From JBEKTW01 sp963727845 (GTDB lineage: Bacteria > Bacteroidota > Ignavibacteria > UBA10030 > SZUA-254): a stretch of 64,000 nucleotides of DNA. Of this stretch, positions 23,438-33,681 are shown piece after piece. The first letter of the stretch is position 1. Each line of letters begins with the position of its first letter. The stretch lies in contig CAVSHI010000003.1 in assembly GCA_963727845.1 (NCBI GenBank), forward strand, positions 620,001 to 684,000. The letters run 5' to 3'. Under the pieces are notes generated by a model that saw only the letters and a program-made list of their open reading frames with translations, was not told the DNA's origin and made no database searches. The position numbers were made by a program, and so were the translations under genes.

Positions 23438-26092
23438 ATGAAAAACCTCAGAAGAGAGCTGCTGCAAGGAAGATTTGTTCTCACCTTAGTTCTGATTCTT
23501 GCAACTGCGGCAATCGGCCAGTCAAAAAAGGCCAAATTACCCTATAAAGACGCTACACTGCCGACCGCACAGCGGGTCAATGACCTTCTCGGTCGCATGA
23601 CACTCGAGGAGAAAATTGCACAACTGCAGTGCGAGATCCAGGATGTCGAGGGCAAGGACTCTATTATAACACGGGGTGTCGGTGAATTAGCGTGCACCCT
23701 TCGTCCTCTCGGTCCGAAAGAGGCCGCGGAACGCGCGAACAAAATACAGAAACTCGCAATAGAGAAGACGCGCCTCGGGATCCCCATCATCATCCACGAT
23801 GAAGCTCTTCACGGTTTGATCGGCAAAGGCGCCACGAGTTTCCCGCAGGCGATCGGGCTTGCGGCAACGTGGGACCCGGAACTCATGGGGCAGATCGCTA
23901 CCGTTATTGGAAAAGAAACGAGAAGCCGCGGCATCCGTCAGGTACTGTCGCCGGTAATCAACATCGCCAGGGATGTGCGGTGGGGACGTGTCGAAGAAAC
24001 ATACGGCGAGGACCCGCTCCTGACATCGCGCATGGGAGTGGCATTCTGCAAGAACATCGAAGCCGAAGGCGTCGTCACAACGCCGAAGCATTTTGTGGCC
24101 AACGTCGGCGACGGTGGACGCGACAGCCATCCGATAGAATTCTCCGAAACGCTCCTCCGGGAAATTTACCTCCCGCCGTTTAAAGCTTGTTTCCAGGAAG
24201 GCCATGCTACTTCGGTAATGGCGGCCTACAACGCAATCAATGAGCAGCCGTGTTCCGGCAACCGATGGCTCCTGACCGACGTCCTCCGCAATGAATGGGG
24301 ATTCAAGGGATATGTCGTATCAGACTACGGCTCGGTTGGAGGCATCCTCGACCTGCATCATACTGCTGCGGACCTGAAGGAAGCCGGAAAGCAGGCGGTC
24401 GAAGCCGGTCTCGAAGTCAAGCTGCCCAATATTTATGCCTACGGCACGCCGTTGCTGGAAGCAGTGAAAGAAGGAATGGTCTCTGAAGCTACCATCGACA
24501 CTGCCGTTGGCCGCGTTCTCACGGCCAAATTCAAGCTTGGCCTTTTTGAACATCCGTACGTCGACCCCGCGGGCGCCGAGAAAATCAACACCGACCAGGC
24601 GCACCGGGCGTTAGCCCTCGATGCCGCTCACAAAGCGATCGTGCTCTTGAAAAACGCCGACGGTGTCCTGCCGTTCAAGAAAGATCTGAAATCCATCGCT
24701 GTTATCGGACCGAATGCGGACGCCGTGCAGCTCGGCGGCTACAGTGGATTTGGAACGAAGGTCGTCACGCTTCTGGAAGGAATAAAGAACAAAGTCTCCC
24801 CCTCCGCGACCGTCTCGTTTGCAAGAGGATGCGATCTTATAGAGACGGCTCTTCCGGCCGTTCCTTCCGAATACCTTGTACCTCAGGACGGCAAGCCGGG
24901 CGAGCACGGATTGAAGGGTGAGTACTTCAACAATAAGAATTTATCCGGAACACCGGATCTTGTCCGGATAGACAAACAGATAAATTTCGATTGGGGTGAT
25001 GGTTCCCCGGACGCCCGGATCAACAGCGACCACTTCTCCGTCCGGTGGACGGGCAAAATCGTTCCAACAACCACCAGCGGCTACCGGTTCAGTATCATGA
25101 CGGACGACGGAGTTCGTCTCTACCTCGACGGGAAATTGATCGTCGATAGCTGGTACGACCGCGGCGCAACGGCGGATTTTTTCATGGTCAATCTTGTCGC
25201 CGGCAAGGAGTATGATCTTCGGATTGAGTACTATGAAAACGTCGGCGAAGCATTTGCAAGTCTGGGCTGGAACGTCAAGGCAAGCGAAGACCTGGAAATG
25301 CAAAAAGCCGTGGATGCCGCCAAGAAGGCTGATGTCGCAGTGGTCGCCGTCGGTATCGTGGAAGGCGAAGGACGAGACCGCGCCGAGCTCAACCTCCCCG
25401 GAACGCAGGAGGAACTCATCAACGCCGTCGCGGCAACGGGTGTACCGACAGTCGTCGTTCTGGTAAACGGAAGCGCCGTCACGATGAACGGCTGGATGGA
25501 TAAGGTCGCTGCGATTCTCGAACCCTGGTATGGCGGCGAGGAAGGTGGAAACGCGGTTGCGGACGTTCTCTTCGGCGACTACAACCCCGGCGGCAAATTG
25601 CCCGTTACATTCCCGCAGGCCGTTGGACAGTGTCCGCTCTATTATAACGTCAAACCCTCCGGACGGGGATATGACTACGTCAGCATGACCGGAAAACCGC
25701 TCTTCGCCTTCGGATACGGACTCAGCTACACCAAATTCGACTACACGAATTTGCAGGTAACCCCGAAGCAGATAGCTCCTTCAGAAAGCATCCAGGTGAG
25801 CTTCGACGTACAGAATACCGGTGTTCGCAACGGAGACGAAATCGTGCAGTTGTACGTCCACGACAAGGTCGCCAGCGTCACCCGGCCGCTGAAGGAACTG
25901 AAAGCATTCCGAAGAGTGACGCTTGCACCACAGGAGAAGAAAACAGTGAGCTTCACCCTGACACCTGATGATCTGTCGTATCTCGACAAGAATTTGAAAT
26001 ACGTTCTTGAACCGGGAACGATTGAGGTGATGGTCGGAAGCTCGTCGGATGATATTCGTTTGAACGGGACCTTTGATGTGATGAAGAAGTGA
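23438..26092 (+). CDS. Glycoside hydrolase family 3 (beta-glucosidase/xylosidase type) with PA14 insert
   Basis: Exported exo-glycosidase, 884 residues. Order: signal peptide (about 1-27, AAIGQ), GH3 N-terminal barrel with KHF and nucleophile Asp296 in GYVVSDYGSV, first half of the GH3 C-terminal domain, a PA14 sugar-binding insert (about 490-620, GLKGEYFNN ... RFSIMTDDGVRLYLDG), second half of the C-terminal domain (WYGGEEGGNAVADVLFGDYNPGGKLPVTFP), then a fibronectin-III-like tail. PA14-bearing GH3 enzymes act on beta-glucosides, xylosides or related plant oligosaccharides; the exact sugar is not decidable. AAAGGAG before the ATG supports the start. The tail does not end in a T9SS domain, so a periplasmic location is likely. 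The xylulokinase gene at 28258 would fit a xylose route. Confidence 0.94.
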   Translation: MKNLRRELLQGRFVLTLVLILATAAIGQSKKAKLPYKDATLPTAQRVNDLLGRMTLEEKIAQLQCEIQDVEGKDSIITRGVGELACTLRPLGPKEAAERANKIQKLAIEKTRLGIPIIIHDEALHGLIGKGATSFPQAIGLAATWDPELMGQIATVIGKETRSRGIRQVLSPVINIARDVRWGRVEETYGEDPLLTSRMGVAFCKNIEAEGVVTTPKHFVANVGDGGRDSHPIEFSETLLREIYLPPFKACFQEGHATSVMAAYNAINEQPCSGNRWLLTDVLRNEWGFKGYVVSDYGSVGGILDLHHTAADLKEAGKQAVEAGLEVKLPNIYAYGTPLLEAVKEGMVSEATIDTAVGRVLTAKFKLGLFEHPYVDPAGAEKINTDQAHRALALDAAHKAIVLLKNADGVLPFKKDLKSIAVIGPNADAVQLGGYSGFGTKVVTLLEGIKNKVSPSATVSFARGCDLIETALPAVPSEYLVPQDGKPGEHGLKGEYFNNKNLSGTPDLVRIDKQINFDWGDGSPDARINSDHFSVRWTGKIVPTTTSGYRFSIMTDDGVRLYLDGKLIVDSWYDRGATADFFMVNLVAGKEYDLRIEYYENVGEAFASLGWNVKASEDLEMQKAVDAAKKADVAVVAVGIVEGEGRDRAELNLPGTQEELINAVAATGVPTVVVLVNGSAVTMNGWMDKVAAILEPWYGGEEGGNAVADVLFGDYNPGGKLPVTFPQAVGQCPLYYNVKPSGRGYDYVSMTGKPLFAFGYGLSYTKFDYTNLQVTPKQIAPSESIQVSFDVQNTGVRNGDEIVQLYVHDKVASVTRPLKELKAFRRVTLAPQEKKTVSFTLTPDDLSYLDKNLKYVLEPGTIEVMVGSSSDDIRLNGTFDVMKK

Positions 26093-26323
26093 CGCGAAGC
26101 GTCAGCCCGACACATGTCCTGGGGCAGGTCGAAGGATGCTTCTCGTCGGGATCCGTCGCGAAGCGTCGTCCTGACACTCTTCAAGTCAGGATCTATGGGT
26201 TGCCTTCTCAGTTTAGTTGCCGGTCGCATAGAAGTCAGTACGAGGATTGATTTTTTGGGAAGCCTTGGCGGGGACTACCGGTTCCCCGGAAACTTAATCC
26301 ATCATTTGTGGGTTATCATTGGC

Positions 26324-26902
26324 ATGAAGAACATACTTTTTGCCTTACTCGCTGTTTCAACATCTTGTTTTTCCCAAAAAGGAAAACCCATGGACCATCT
26401 TGAACAAGCCACCTTCGGGGGAGGGTGTTTCTGGTGTACTGAGGCCGTCTTCGAGCGGATCGACGGCGTAAAATCCGTCATGCCGGGCTACGCCGGAGGC
26501 ACCAAGGAAAATCCCACCTACGAAGAGGTCTGCACAGGGACGACAGGCCACGCCGAGGTCTCCCGGATCACCTTCGACCCCGCCAAGGTCAGCTACGAGA
26601 AACTCCTGGAGATGTTCTGGGAATGCCATGATCCCACCACGCTGAATCGTCAGGGCGCAGACGAGGGAACGCAGTACCGGTCGGTCATCTTCTACCACAA
26701 CGAAAAACAGAAACTCGCCGCAGAGAAGTCGAAGAAGGAAGCTCAGAAGAACTTCGGCGACCCGATCGTTACCGCAATCGAACCTTTGACGACATTCTAC
26801 CAGGCGGAAGATTATCATCAGAAGTATTACAACAATCACTCCAACGCACCGTACTGCAGATTCGTCATCAAGCCGAAGTTAGACAAGCTGAAGCTGAAAT
26901 AA
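26324..26902 (+). CDS. msrA: Peptide-methionine (S)-S-oxide reductase, exported
   Basis: Repairs methionine-S-sulfoxide in proteins. 192 residues with an N-terminal signal (MKNILFALLAVSTSCFS). The catalytic motif is FGGGCFWCTEAVF with Cys35 as nucleophile; GYAGG, HAEVSRITFDP and AEDYHQKYY complete the fold. The start at 26324 gives a signal peptide and a natural MsrA core; upstream in-frame codons are not convincing. The signal suggests periplasmic protection of envelope proteins. The ~230 bases between the GH3 stop and this gene show no other gene. MsrB is not nearby. Confidence 0.94.
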   Translation: MKNILFALLAVSTSCFSQKGKPMDHLEQATFGGGCFWCTEAVFERIDGVKSVMPGYAGGTKENPTYEEVCTGTTGHAEVSRITFDPAKVSYEKLLEMFWECHDPTTLNRQGADEGTQYRSVIFYHNEKQKLAAEKSKKEAQKNFGDPIVTAIEPLTTFYQAEDYHQKYYNNHSNAPYCRFVIKPKLDKLKLK

Positions 26903-26984
26903 TCCTCCGGTTCATTCCCAACGGGAATGCCCGGGGATCGCACGCTCGATGTTTTTCTTATAAGCAGGGGTTACAGGAAAAGCG

Positions 26985-28247
26985 ATGAAGAGACTTTACA
27001 TTTTTTCGATTATCGCCGCAATCTCCATCCTCATCGCTCCGGCCGGCGCGACGGCCCAGCAGGAGACGTCGAGGGACTTCGGAAAAGCCGACGAGCATGC
27101 CGTGAACGCACCGCCGGAGAAGGCGGCATCGATGGATTCACTTGCGGTATGGCTCACCAAACCGTTCACGAGCGACGAAGAGAAGGCCCGCTCGCTCTAC
27201 CGCTGGATCACCGAGAATATCACGTATGATCTTGACAGTTACTTTTCAGGCCATCTCACAGGCGGAAACGCCCGCCAAGCTCTCAACCAGCGAAAAGCCG
27301 TTTGCGACGGTTACTCCGACCTTTTTGACTCCATGGCCCGGAAAACGGGACTTGAAGTGGTAAAAATCAGCGGCTATGCAAAAGGCTACCAGTACTCCCT
27401 TGGCAAAGGCCTCGGCGCCAAACCCAACCACGCCTGGAACGCCATCAAGATCAATGGTGAATGGAAACTCATGGACTGCACGTGGGGCGCAGGCTATGTC
27501 GGCGAAGACAAAAAGTACCACCGGAGATTTTCGCCCTATTATTTCCTCGCCCCGCCCGAAGAGTTCATTTACGCTCACTTCCCGGAAGACGAGAAATGGC
27601 AGTTATTACCGCACCCCATTTCCAAGGATGAATTTGTCCAACTTGTTTATCTCCGGCCAAAATTTTTCTCGCTTGGAATGCACATCGTTGACCAGCGAAA
27701 GGCAACCATCCGGGCGGGCGGCGAGGTGACCGCGAAGTTGATCGCGCCGGGACCCGTTATCTGCATGACAACGCTCACGGAGGGAAACAAAACTCTCGGC
27801 GATCGCTTCACGTTTGTCCAGCAGGACGGGGACACGGTGGCCATGAAAGCCCTGCTCCCGTCGCGCGGAAAATACATTTTGCGGCTGTTTGCAAAAGACA
27901 AAGAGGATACCGGCAAGTATGAGTGGGCGCTGGATTATAGGGTGGAATCAAGCCACGGGGCAAATGCCGTGTTTCCGAAGATGTACGGAACATTCAGCAA
28001 CGGCGGTGCAGTTCTCCACGAACCGTTCTCCGGCAATCTGAAAGCCAAAACCTCCCAGCATTTCAAACTCAAAGTGCCCCGGGCAGAAAAAGTGGCGGTC
28101 ATGGTCAACAACCAGTGGAGTTACCTGAATCAGGTCTCAGAAATATTTGACGGAAATGTCGCTATCAAGCCGGGTAAAATCCTTGTGCTCGGCAAATTTC
28201 CAGAACACAAGGACTTCGACGTTCTGCTGGAATACTTCGGGAAGTAA
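26985..28247 (+). CDS. Secreted transglutaminase-like protein
   Basis: 420 residues. Signal peptide about 1-24 (...ATAQQ). The transglutaminase/papain-like core carries Cys107 in RKAVCDGYSDLF, His149 in KPNHAWNAIKI and Asp164 in WKLMDCTWGAG, a full triad of the kyphoscoliosis/transglutaminase type. About 200 residues of beta-sandwich-like C-terminal region follow (from about 225). Such proteins are usually proteases or peptide-binding inactive relatives in the envelope. The start at 26985 follows an 'aggaaaagcg' stretch. It lies 82 bases after msrA on the same strand and may be cotranscribed. The next gene converges with a 10-base gap. Confidence 0.88.
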   Translation: MKRLYIFSIIAAISILIAPAGATAQQETSRDFGKADEHAVNAPPEKAASMDSLAVWLTKPFTSDEEKARSLYRWITENITYDLDSYFSGHLTGGNARQALNQRKAVCDGYSDLFDSMARKTGLEVVKISGYAKGYQYSLGKGLGAKPNHAWNAIKINGEWKLMDCTWGAGYVGEDKKYHRRFSPYYFLAPPEEFIYAHFPEDEKWQLLPHPISKDEFVQLVYLRPKFFSLGMHIVDQRKATIRAGGEVTAKLIAPGPVICMTTLTEGNKTLGDRFTFVQQDGDTVAMKALLPSRGKYILRLFAKDKEDTGKYEWALDYRVESSHGANAVFPKMYGTFSNGGAVLHEPFSGNLKAKTSQHFKLKVPRAEKVAVMVNNQWSYLNQVSEIFDGNVAIKPGKILVLGKFPEHKDFDVLLEYFGK

Positions 28248-28257
28248 GTTCTGAATA

Positions 28258-29781
28258 TCAGCCGCTGAGACGGGCGAGTTTCTTAAACTCGCCGGCGACT
28301 GCCGGATACAGGGAACGGTATCTGTTGTAGTATTTTTCATATATCTCCGCCGATGTCCCCGGGAGTACAGACCCGGCGGTATGCGTCGTCTTCTCACACG
28401 CTTCGCTGACATTTACAAAAAGACCCGCGCCAACGCCCGCCAGCAGAGCGGCGCCATACGCCGCGCCCTCAGTAACATTGACCGTCACGATCTCGGCGTT
28501 GAAAACATCGGCAAGGAGCTGCCGCCAGAAGAGGCTTTTCGCTCCCCCGCCCGACACGCGGACTTGCCCGACCGATATTCCTAAAGAACGCATCAGCTCT
28601 AGCGAGTCGCGCAAGCCGAAACTCACGCCTTCGAGCACCGCGCGGGTCAGGTGAGCTTTCGTGTGACGGAGCGTGAGTCCGAAGAATACACCCCGCGCAT
28701 CCGGGTCGGGATGCGGCGTTCGTTCGCCGCCGAGATACGGAAGGAAGATCAACCCCTCGCACCCCGGCGGGATTTCTGCCGCCTCGTTCGTCAAGAGATC
28801 GTAAACGTCTTTCCCCAGCACTTCCGCTTTCACTTTGTCCCAACCGCACAATGCGTCGCGGTACCACCGGAAACTGCCGCCCGCCGAGAGCATGACTCCC
28901 ATGACGTGCCATGTGTCAGGCACTGCGTGGCAGAACGCGTGGAGTCTCCCATGCGGGCGAAAAGTTTTCGACAACGCGAACACAACACCCGATGTTCCGA
29001 TCGTAACCGAAACCACTCCCTCCTTGATAACGCCTGCGCCCACGGCTTGCGCAGCTTGATCTCCCGCCCCGCCGACAACGGGAGTGCCATCGAGCAAGCC
29101 GGTCTCTTTGGCCGCCTGTGGACTTACACGGGAGCTTACCACCGGCGACTCCGTCACATCGGGCAGACATTCCCGCGGTACGGCGAGCGCTCGAAGCATC
29201 TCATCCGACCACTTGCGCCCTCCGACATCAAACAGGGATGTTCCCGATGCATCCGAGACATCGCTCAGGAATTTCTGCGTCAATCGAAAACGGATATAAT
29301 CTTTCGGTAGGAGAATTTTTGAAATCCGCCTGTACACCTCGGGCTCATGCTCCCGCACCCACAGAACCTTCGGAGCGGTGAACCCGGGCAAAACGGGATT
29401 GCCGGTGAGCTCCAACAATTTGGCTTCGCCGACTGCATTCGTGATTGCAACACATTCTTTGGCGCTCCGTTGATCGTTCCACATGATGCAGGGACGGAGC
29501 ACGGCGCCCTTTCCATCCAGCAGCACCAGGCCATGCATTTGCCCCGTAAGACCGATTGCGGCAACCCGGTCCGGCCGAATGGCGCCCTCACGCATAACGC
29601 TTTTGATGCTTGCAACAGTCGCACGCCACCATTCATCCGGATGTTGCTCGGCCCACTGCGGCTGCGGGGTCATCATCGCATATTCCGTTGTGGCGCCGGC
29701 CTTCAGCGCGCCCCCGGAATCGATGAGCAGCGCTTTGCTGCCCGTAGTTCCGATGTCAATGCCGAGAAGGAATTCCGGCAT
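28258..29781 (-). CDS. xylB: Xylulokinase (FGGY kinase)
   Basis: ATP-dependent phosphorylation of D-xylulose to xylulose-5-phosphate, feeding the pentose-phosphate pathway. 507 residues, full length. Typical parts: LLGIDIGTTGSKALL (ATP phosphate loop), PQPQWAEQHPDEWW, IGLTGQMHGLVLLD, RPCIMWNDQRS and the second ATP-site segment RVSGGGAKSLFWRQLLADV. The GQMHG segment with the WND motif is characteristic of xylulokinases within FGGY. The xylose isomerase gene xylA is not in the window. No ribosome site is clear before the ATG. Confidence 0.94.
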   Translation of the reverse strand: MPEFLLGIDIGTTGSKALLIDSGGALKAGATTEYAMMTPQPQWAEQHPDEWWRATVASIKSVMREGAIRPDRVAAIGLTGQMHGLVLLDGKGAVLRPCIMWNDQRSAKECVAITNAVGEAKLLELTGNPVLPGFTAPKVLWVREHEPEVYRRISKILLPKDYIRFRLTQKFLSDVSDASGTSLFDVGGRKWSDEMLRALAVPRECLPDVTESPVVSSRVSPQAAKETGLLDGTPVVGGAGDQAAQAVGAGVIKEGVVSVTIGTSGVVFALSKTFRPHGRLHAFCHAVPDTWHVMGVMLSAGGSFRWYRDALCGWDKVKAEVLGKDVYDLLTNEAAEIPPGCEGLIFLPYLGGERTPHPDPDARGVFFGLTLRHTKAHLTRAVLEGVSFGLRDSLELMRSLGISVGQVRVSGGGAKSLFWRQLLADVFNAEIVTVNVTEGAAYGAALLAGVGAGLFVNVSEACEKTTHTAGSVLPGTSAEIYEKYYNRYRSLYPAVAGEFKKLARLSG

Positions 29782-29875
29782 GCCGGTCTCGTTGGAATAT
29801 GGCCATAACTCCTTATCCCTTGATAATCAATGGATTGGCATTAAGATAGGTAATCGGGAAATCAGACACAACAAC

Positions 29876-30205
29876 TTATTCTTCATCGTTGGTCATATCG
29901 ACGTCCGGTTCAGCAACGGCTTGCCTTCTACGGTCATTGGACAGCGTCGATTCCGATTTCTCAATCGGAATTTTATCCAGCACTTCCTCTTCTTCCACCA
30001 TCATATCATGTGCCCGAATTCTTCTTTCCTGCACCAGAGGAATCCGGACGACATAGTACCTGGGTATTTTTTCGGACCAACGCTCGCCATTCTCTGCTCT
30101 TGAGTAGACAAACTTCGCCTCAATCTGGCCCTTGAACATCCTGGCGAACGTCAGAGCCTCGTACCCCCTCAACGCCTTCGATAGACATATTACCCTGATT
30201 TTCAT
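29876..30205 (-). CDS. Small conserved-looking protein of unknown function
   Basis: 109 residues, no family recognised. AAGGAAGG before the ATG indicates a real start. The N-terminal half is compact and basic (MKIRVICLSKALRGYEALTFARMF); the middle has ERWSEKIPRYYVVRIPLVQERRIRAHDMMVEEEEV, and the tail is acidic and probably disordered. No signal peptide or membrane segment. It is single, between xylB and the response regulator, with no shared operon signs. The 30206-30498 spacer shows nothing. Confidence 0.6.
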   Translation of the reverse strand: MKIRVICLSKALRGYEALTFARMFKGQIEAKFVYSRAENGERWSEKIPRYYVVRIPLVQERRIRAHDMMVEEEEVLDKIPIEKSESTLSNDRRRQAVAEPDVDMTNDEE

Positions 30206-30498
30206 TGTATCCTTCCTTTCTCCAGATCCTGTTCCGAAAGTGATAATGAACCGGCGTTTTCGTTGAGCATTAGCCGTGATGTAAAGAACTTTGCCCGCGG
30301 AAGAAGCATGCAGCCACTGTAGTTATGACATCGCGGGCTTTCTTAATAACAACATACAACAGAATCATTGCGGAGAAAATAGGATTTTATCTGTTTTCCT
30401 TGTAGGAGCAGGAGAAGAAAGTGTGTAGGAATTATCCTACGAAGAGGACAGAAACGTGGAATGGATGTGGGAATCCGCGTTCTTGCTGAAGAATTCAA

Positions 30499-31131
30499 CT
30501 ATTCAAGGAGTTTGCGCTCTATCACATAATGGATAACCTCAGCGATGGATTTCATTTCCATTTTTTCCAGCATGCGGGAACGGTACGTACTGATCGTTTT
30601 TATACTCAAGGACATTTCCTCGGCGATCTGGCCGATAGTCTTCCCGGATGCGAGCATCAGCATGATTTGATACTCCCGGTTTGAGAGACGTGAGTGCGGC
30701 AGTACGTCGGCCTGCACGTCCAATTCGGAAGCCAGCCTTTCTGCCAGAGATTCACCGATGTACTTTCGCCCCTCCAGCAACTGACGGATCGCCTTTATGA
30801 GCTGTTCCGGCACGTCCGATTTCGGCAAATATCCCGAGGCGCCGGACCTCAGGGCACGAATCGCAAATTCGTCTTCGGAGTGCATGCTGTAAACAAGAAT
30901 CGGAATTTTGGAGTTTTCCCGCCTGATCTCCTTGAGGACATCGAACCCGCTGCGGCCCGGCAAAACGATATCAAGGATGACAACATCCCATGTTCGCTGT
31001 CGGACAAGGTCGAGCGCCTCCCCGGCATTCCCTGCTTCGCCGAACGTAACTCTCAGAAACTCGTCTTCGAGTATCTGTTTTATGCCTTCTCTCATAACTG
31101 CGTGGTCATCGATCAGGAGAATGTTTTTCAT
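30499..31131 (-). CDS. NarL/FixJ-family response regulator
   Basis: DNA-binding regulator, 210 residues. The receiver domain (about 1-120) has the acidic pair Asp8-Asp9 (LLIDDHA), phospho-acceptor Asp54 (VILDIVLPG) and Lys104 (YLPKSDV). The LuxR-type helix-turn-helix (about 145-205) reads LSNREYQIMLMLASGKTIGQIAEEMSLSIKTISTY. The histidine kinase gene lies directly upstream with a 15-base gap in the same strand, so they form one two-component system. Targets are unknown; the pilin-like gene upstream of the kinase is a possibility by position only. Confidence 0.95.
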   Translation of the reverse strand: MKNILLIDDHAVMREGIKQILEDEFLRVTFGEAGNAGEALDLVRQRTWDVVILDIVLPGRSGFDVLKEIRRENSKIPILVYSMHSEDEFAIRALRSGASGYLPKSDVPEQLIKAIRQLLEGRKYIGESLAERLASELDVQADVLPHSRLSNREYQIMLMLASGKTIGQIAEEMSLSIKTISTYRSRMLEKMEMKSIAEVIHYVIERKLLE

Positions 31132-31146
31132 ATGTTTATTCCTTTC

Positions 31147-33681
31147 TTATGCCGCGACAGACTGGTGAAGTGGTATTTTCACGGTGACCGTCGTACCTTT
31201 GCCCGCAACACCGCGGATATTCAAATTGCCGCCCAGGAGCAGTGCGCGTTCACGCATTCCCAGTATTCCCAGCGACTTGGTATGACGGATTTCTTCTTCA
31301 TTGATACCGATGCCGTTATCCCCGACCTCCAGGATGAAAGAGCTATTCTCCATCCGCAGGAGTATGGATACCTTCGTCGCGTGAGCGTGCCGGATGATAT
31401 TGGTCAGTATTTCCTGGAAGATCCGGAAGATATTTGTCGATTGCTGTTCGTCAAGCTGATCTTCCTGCACATCCACCGAAACGGTCGACTGAATTCCCGT
31501 GCGGCCTTGAAATTCCCTGGTCTGCCAATCGACCGCTGCCGTCAACCCCAGTTCCAGTACTCCCGGCCTCAATTCGGTCGAGACCTTTCTTACTGTCTGG
31601 ATCGCCGTGTCGATGAGATTCGACATCGAGATGAGCTTGTCATGCGCCGCTTGCTGTTTCTTGGAAATTCGCTTTCCCAGCCACTTGAGATCGATTTTCA
31701 ATCCCGTGAGAGTCTGGCCCAATTCGTCGTGGATTTCGCGGGCGATCCGGGTATCTTCTTCTTCCCGGATGGTCTGAAGGTGGGCGGCTAGTTCACGCAA
31801 TCGTTCTCGCGACGAGAAGATTTCTTCCTCGGCGAGCTTTCGCTCCGTAATATCGCGCGCAACACCGACGGTTGCGATGGGCTTCCCGGATCCGTCACGC
31901 ACCAATGAAGTCCAGAGCTCGATAGGAAATTCAGAACCATTCTTGCGGCGATTGACGAGCTCGCCGTGCCAGCCGTCTATTTGCGTTTCGCGGAACAGCC
32001 TCTCGCCTATCTGCGGTGAGACTTGCGGCGCCCGGACGAGCGTAATGTTCTTTCCGACGAGTTCATTTTCCGTGTAACCATAGGTTGCGAGAAAGGCATC
32101 GTTTACGAAAATGATGGTGTCGTCGAGTTCTGTGACACTGATGGAATCTTTCACAGATTTCAGCGTTTGCGCGAGAAGCGTGTTCATACGTTCTGTCACC
32201 TTGCGCCCGCTGACGTCATTCATCATGCCGATCATACGACAAGCTTTTCCTGATTCGTCCGGGAGAAAGAATCCCCTGTCGTGCATCCATCGATAGCTTC
32301 CATCCCTGTGGCGGAAACGATACTCTTTGTCGAATCCCGCCAGTTTCATTTTGGCAATATCGAGCTCGCGGAGGATGTCATCTTTATCTTCCGGATGGAT
32401 CATTTCCTTCCATTGCGCTATTCCGCCTGTCATTCCTTCCGCAGAAAAACCCACGACTCGTTGGAGATCGCCGCCCCAGAGAATCGCTCCGGAGGAGACA
32501 TCGTAATCGTACACCAACTGGCCCGATGCCGCGAGTACGAGGTCGTAACGGTTTTTCCAGTTCGAAATTTCCTCCTCGGCACGAAGACGCTCCGTAAAAT
32601 CGCGGACCACTCCCTGTAATCGTCCGTCGGTCAGGAACTTAGCGGTCGTCTCTATCGGTTTAATCGAACCGTCCTTACACACCATGCGGCGGACGTTGAT
32701 GACAACCTTTCCAGTGCGGAGGTCGTCGAACTGAAAGGGGTTTGCCGCAAGGTCATCGGGATGAATGAGGTCGATAATGTTCATTCGAAAGAGCTCTTCC
32801 CGGGTATATCCCGACATTTTCAAAGCACTCGTGTTTGTTTCATTGATGTTGCCCTGATTGTCGGCGATGAAAATGCCGTCGGCGGCCTGTTCCACAAGGG
32901 CGCGATACCGCTCCTCGCTTTCCCGAAGCATGACCTCTGCCTCTTTGCGCTCGGTGATATCGTGGATAGTCGAGAGGATGTGCGACTCACCGCGGAGGTT
33001 GATCAATTCCCCCGAGAGCAAACCGATTCGCTCCTCGCCCGGTCTTGACCGGAAATTAAGCTCCAGGTTGATCGCCCTGCCTTTTTCTTGCATCATCGAA
33101 ATGAACCGCTCGTAAACGTGACGGCTAGGCCAAATGCCAAGTTCGGACATGCTTTTGCCGACCAATTCCTGCAGTTTGTATCCGGTAAGCCGCGCGAAGC
33201 TCTCGTTTGCATCTATGAGTCGTTCATTTCTCATGCCCGCAATGAATATTGCATCGGGAGAGGTATTGAAAGCTTTCGCGAACTTCTCTTCGGATTGAAC
33301 CAACTCCTCTTCCAGCCGTTTCCGTTCCGTAATGTCTGAGAAAAAGACCAGGAGTCCGCCGGGGGATGGAAAAATCCGGGTCTCGAGCAATCGATCCCTC
33401 AGCGGGAAGTAATCTTCCAGGGAGATCGGCTGCTGTGTTTCCACCGCCTTATAGAAATTTCTGATGGCCGATCGTCCAATCCCATCAGGAAACTCAGACC
33501 AGAATTGCCTGCCGACCAGTGTCTCAGGCGAACGGCCGAGAATCTCACCCGCTCTCTTATTGACAAACAGACATCGCCAATCCGTGCTGAGAACAATCAA
33601 CGCATCCGAGATATGCTCTAGGATATCAGGAACGCGCTCCGGCGATTCATCGACCTCGCTACTCTCTGGGGATTGGGCCAT
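31147..33681 (-). CDS. Multi-PAS sensor histidine kinase (HisKA_3/NarX type)
   Basis: 844 residues, no membrane segment, so cytoplasmic sensing. Five PAS-like domains in row are visible (starting near residues 20, 140, 265, 390 and 510), for example LEHISDALIVLS, FNTSPDAIFIAG and LVEQAADGIFIAD. The dimerisation helix is TRIAREIHDELGQTLTGLKIDLKWL (phospho-His in REIHDELG), and the ATPase has NIIRHAHATKVSI and VGDNGIG. The start at 33681 (MAQSPESS) follows AAAGGT; earlier in-frame ATGs would add a region without homology-like features. It pairs with the response regulator downstream. The signal is unknown; no haem- or flavin-binding motif could be assigned by eye. Confidence 0.93.
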   Translation of the reverse strand: MAQSPESSEVDESPERVPDILEHISDALIVLSTDWRCLFVNKRAGEILGRSPETLVGRQFWSEFPDGIGRSAIRNFYKAVETQQPISLEDYFPLRDRLLETRIFPSPGGLLVFFSDITERKRLEEELVQSEEKFAKAFNTSPDAIFIAGMRNERLIDANESFARLTGYKLQELVGKSMSELGIWPSRHVYERFISMMQEKGRAINLELNFRSRPGEERIGLLSGELINLRGESHILSTIHDITERKEAEVMLRESEERYRALVEQAADGIFIADNQGNINETNTSALKMSGYTREELFRMNIIDLIHPDDLAANPFQFDDLRTGKVVINVRRMVCKDGSIKPIETTAKFLTDGRLQGVVRDFTERLRAEEEISNWKNRYDLVLAASGQLVYDYDVSSGAILWGGDLQRVVGFSAEGMTGGIAQWKEMIHPEDKDDILRELDIAKMKLAGFDKEYRFRHRDGSYRWMHDRGFFLPDESGKACRMIGMMNDVSGRKVTERMNTLLAQTLKSVKDSISVTELDDTIIFVNDAFLATYGYTENELVGKNITLVRAPQVSPQIGERLFRETQIDGWHGELVNRRKNGSEFPIELWTSLVRDGSGKPIATVGVARDITERKLAEEEIFSSRERLRELAAHLQTIREEEDTRIAREIHDELGQTLTGLKIDLKWLGKRISKKQQAAHDKLISMSNLIDTAIQTVRKVSTELRPGVLELGLTAAVDWQTREFQGRTGIQSTVSVDVQEDQLDEQQSTNIFRIFQEILTNIIRHAHATKVSILLRMENSSFILEVGDNGIGINEEEIRHTKSLGILGMRERALLLGGNLNIRGVAGKGTTVTVKIPLHQSVAA

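Noticed and set aside
30694..31791. Long open frame on the plus strand against the two-component genes
   Set aside because: It is antisense to clearly recognisable regulator and kinase domains and shows no protein-like features; a product of codon bias.
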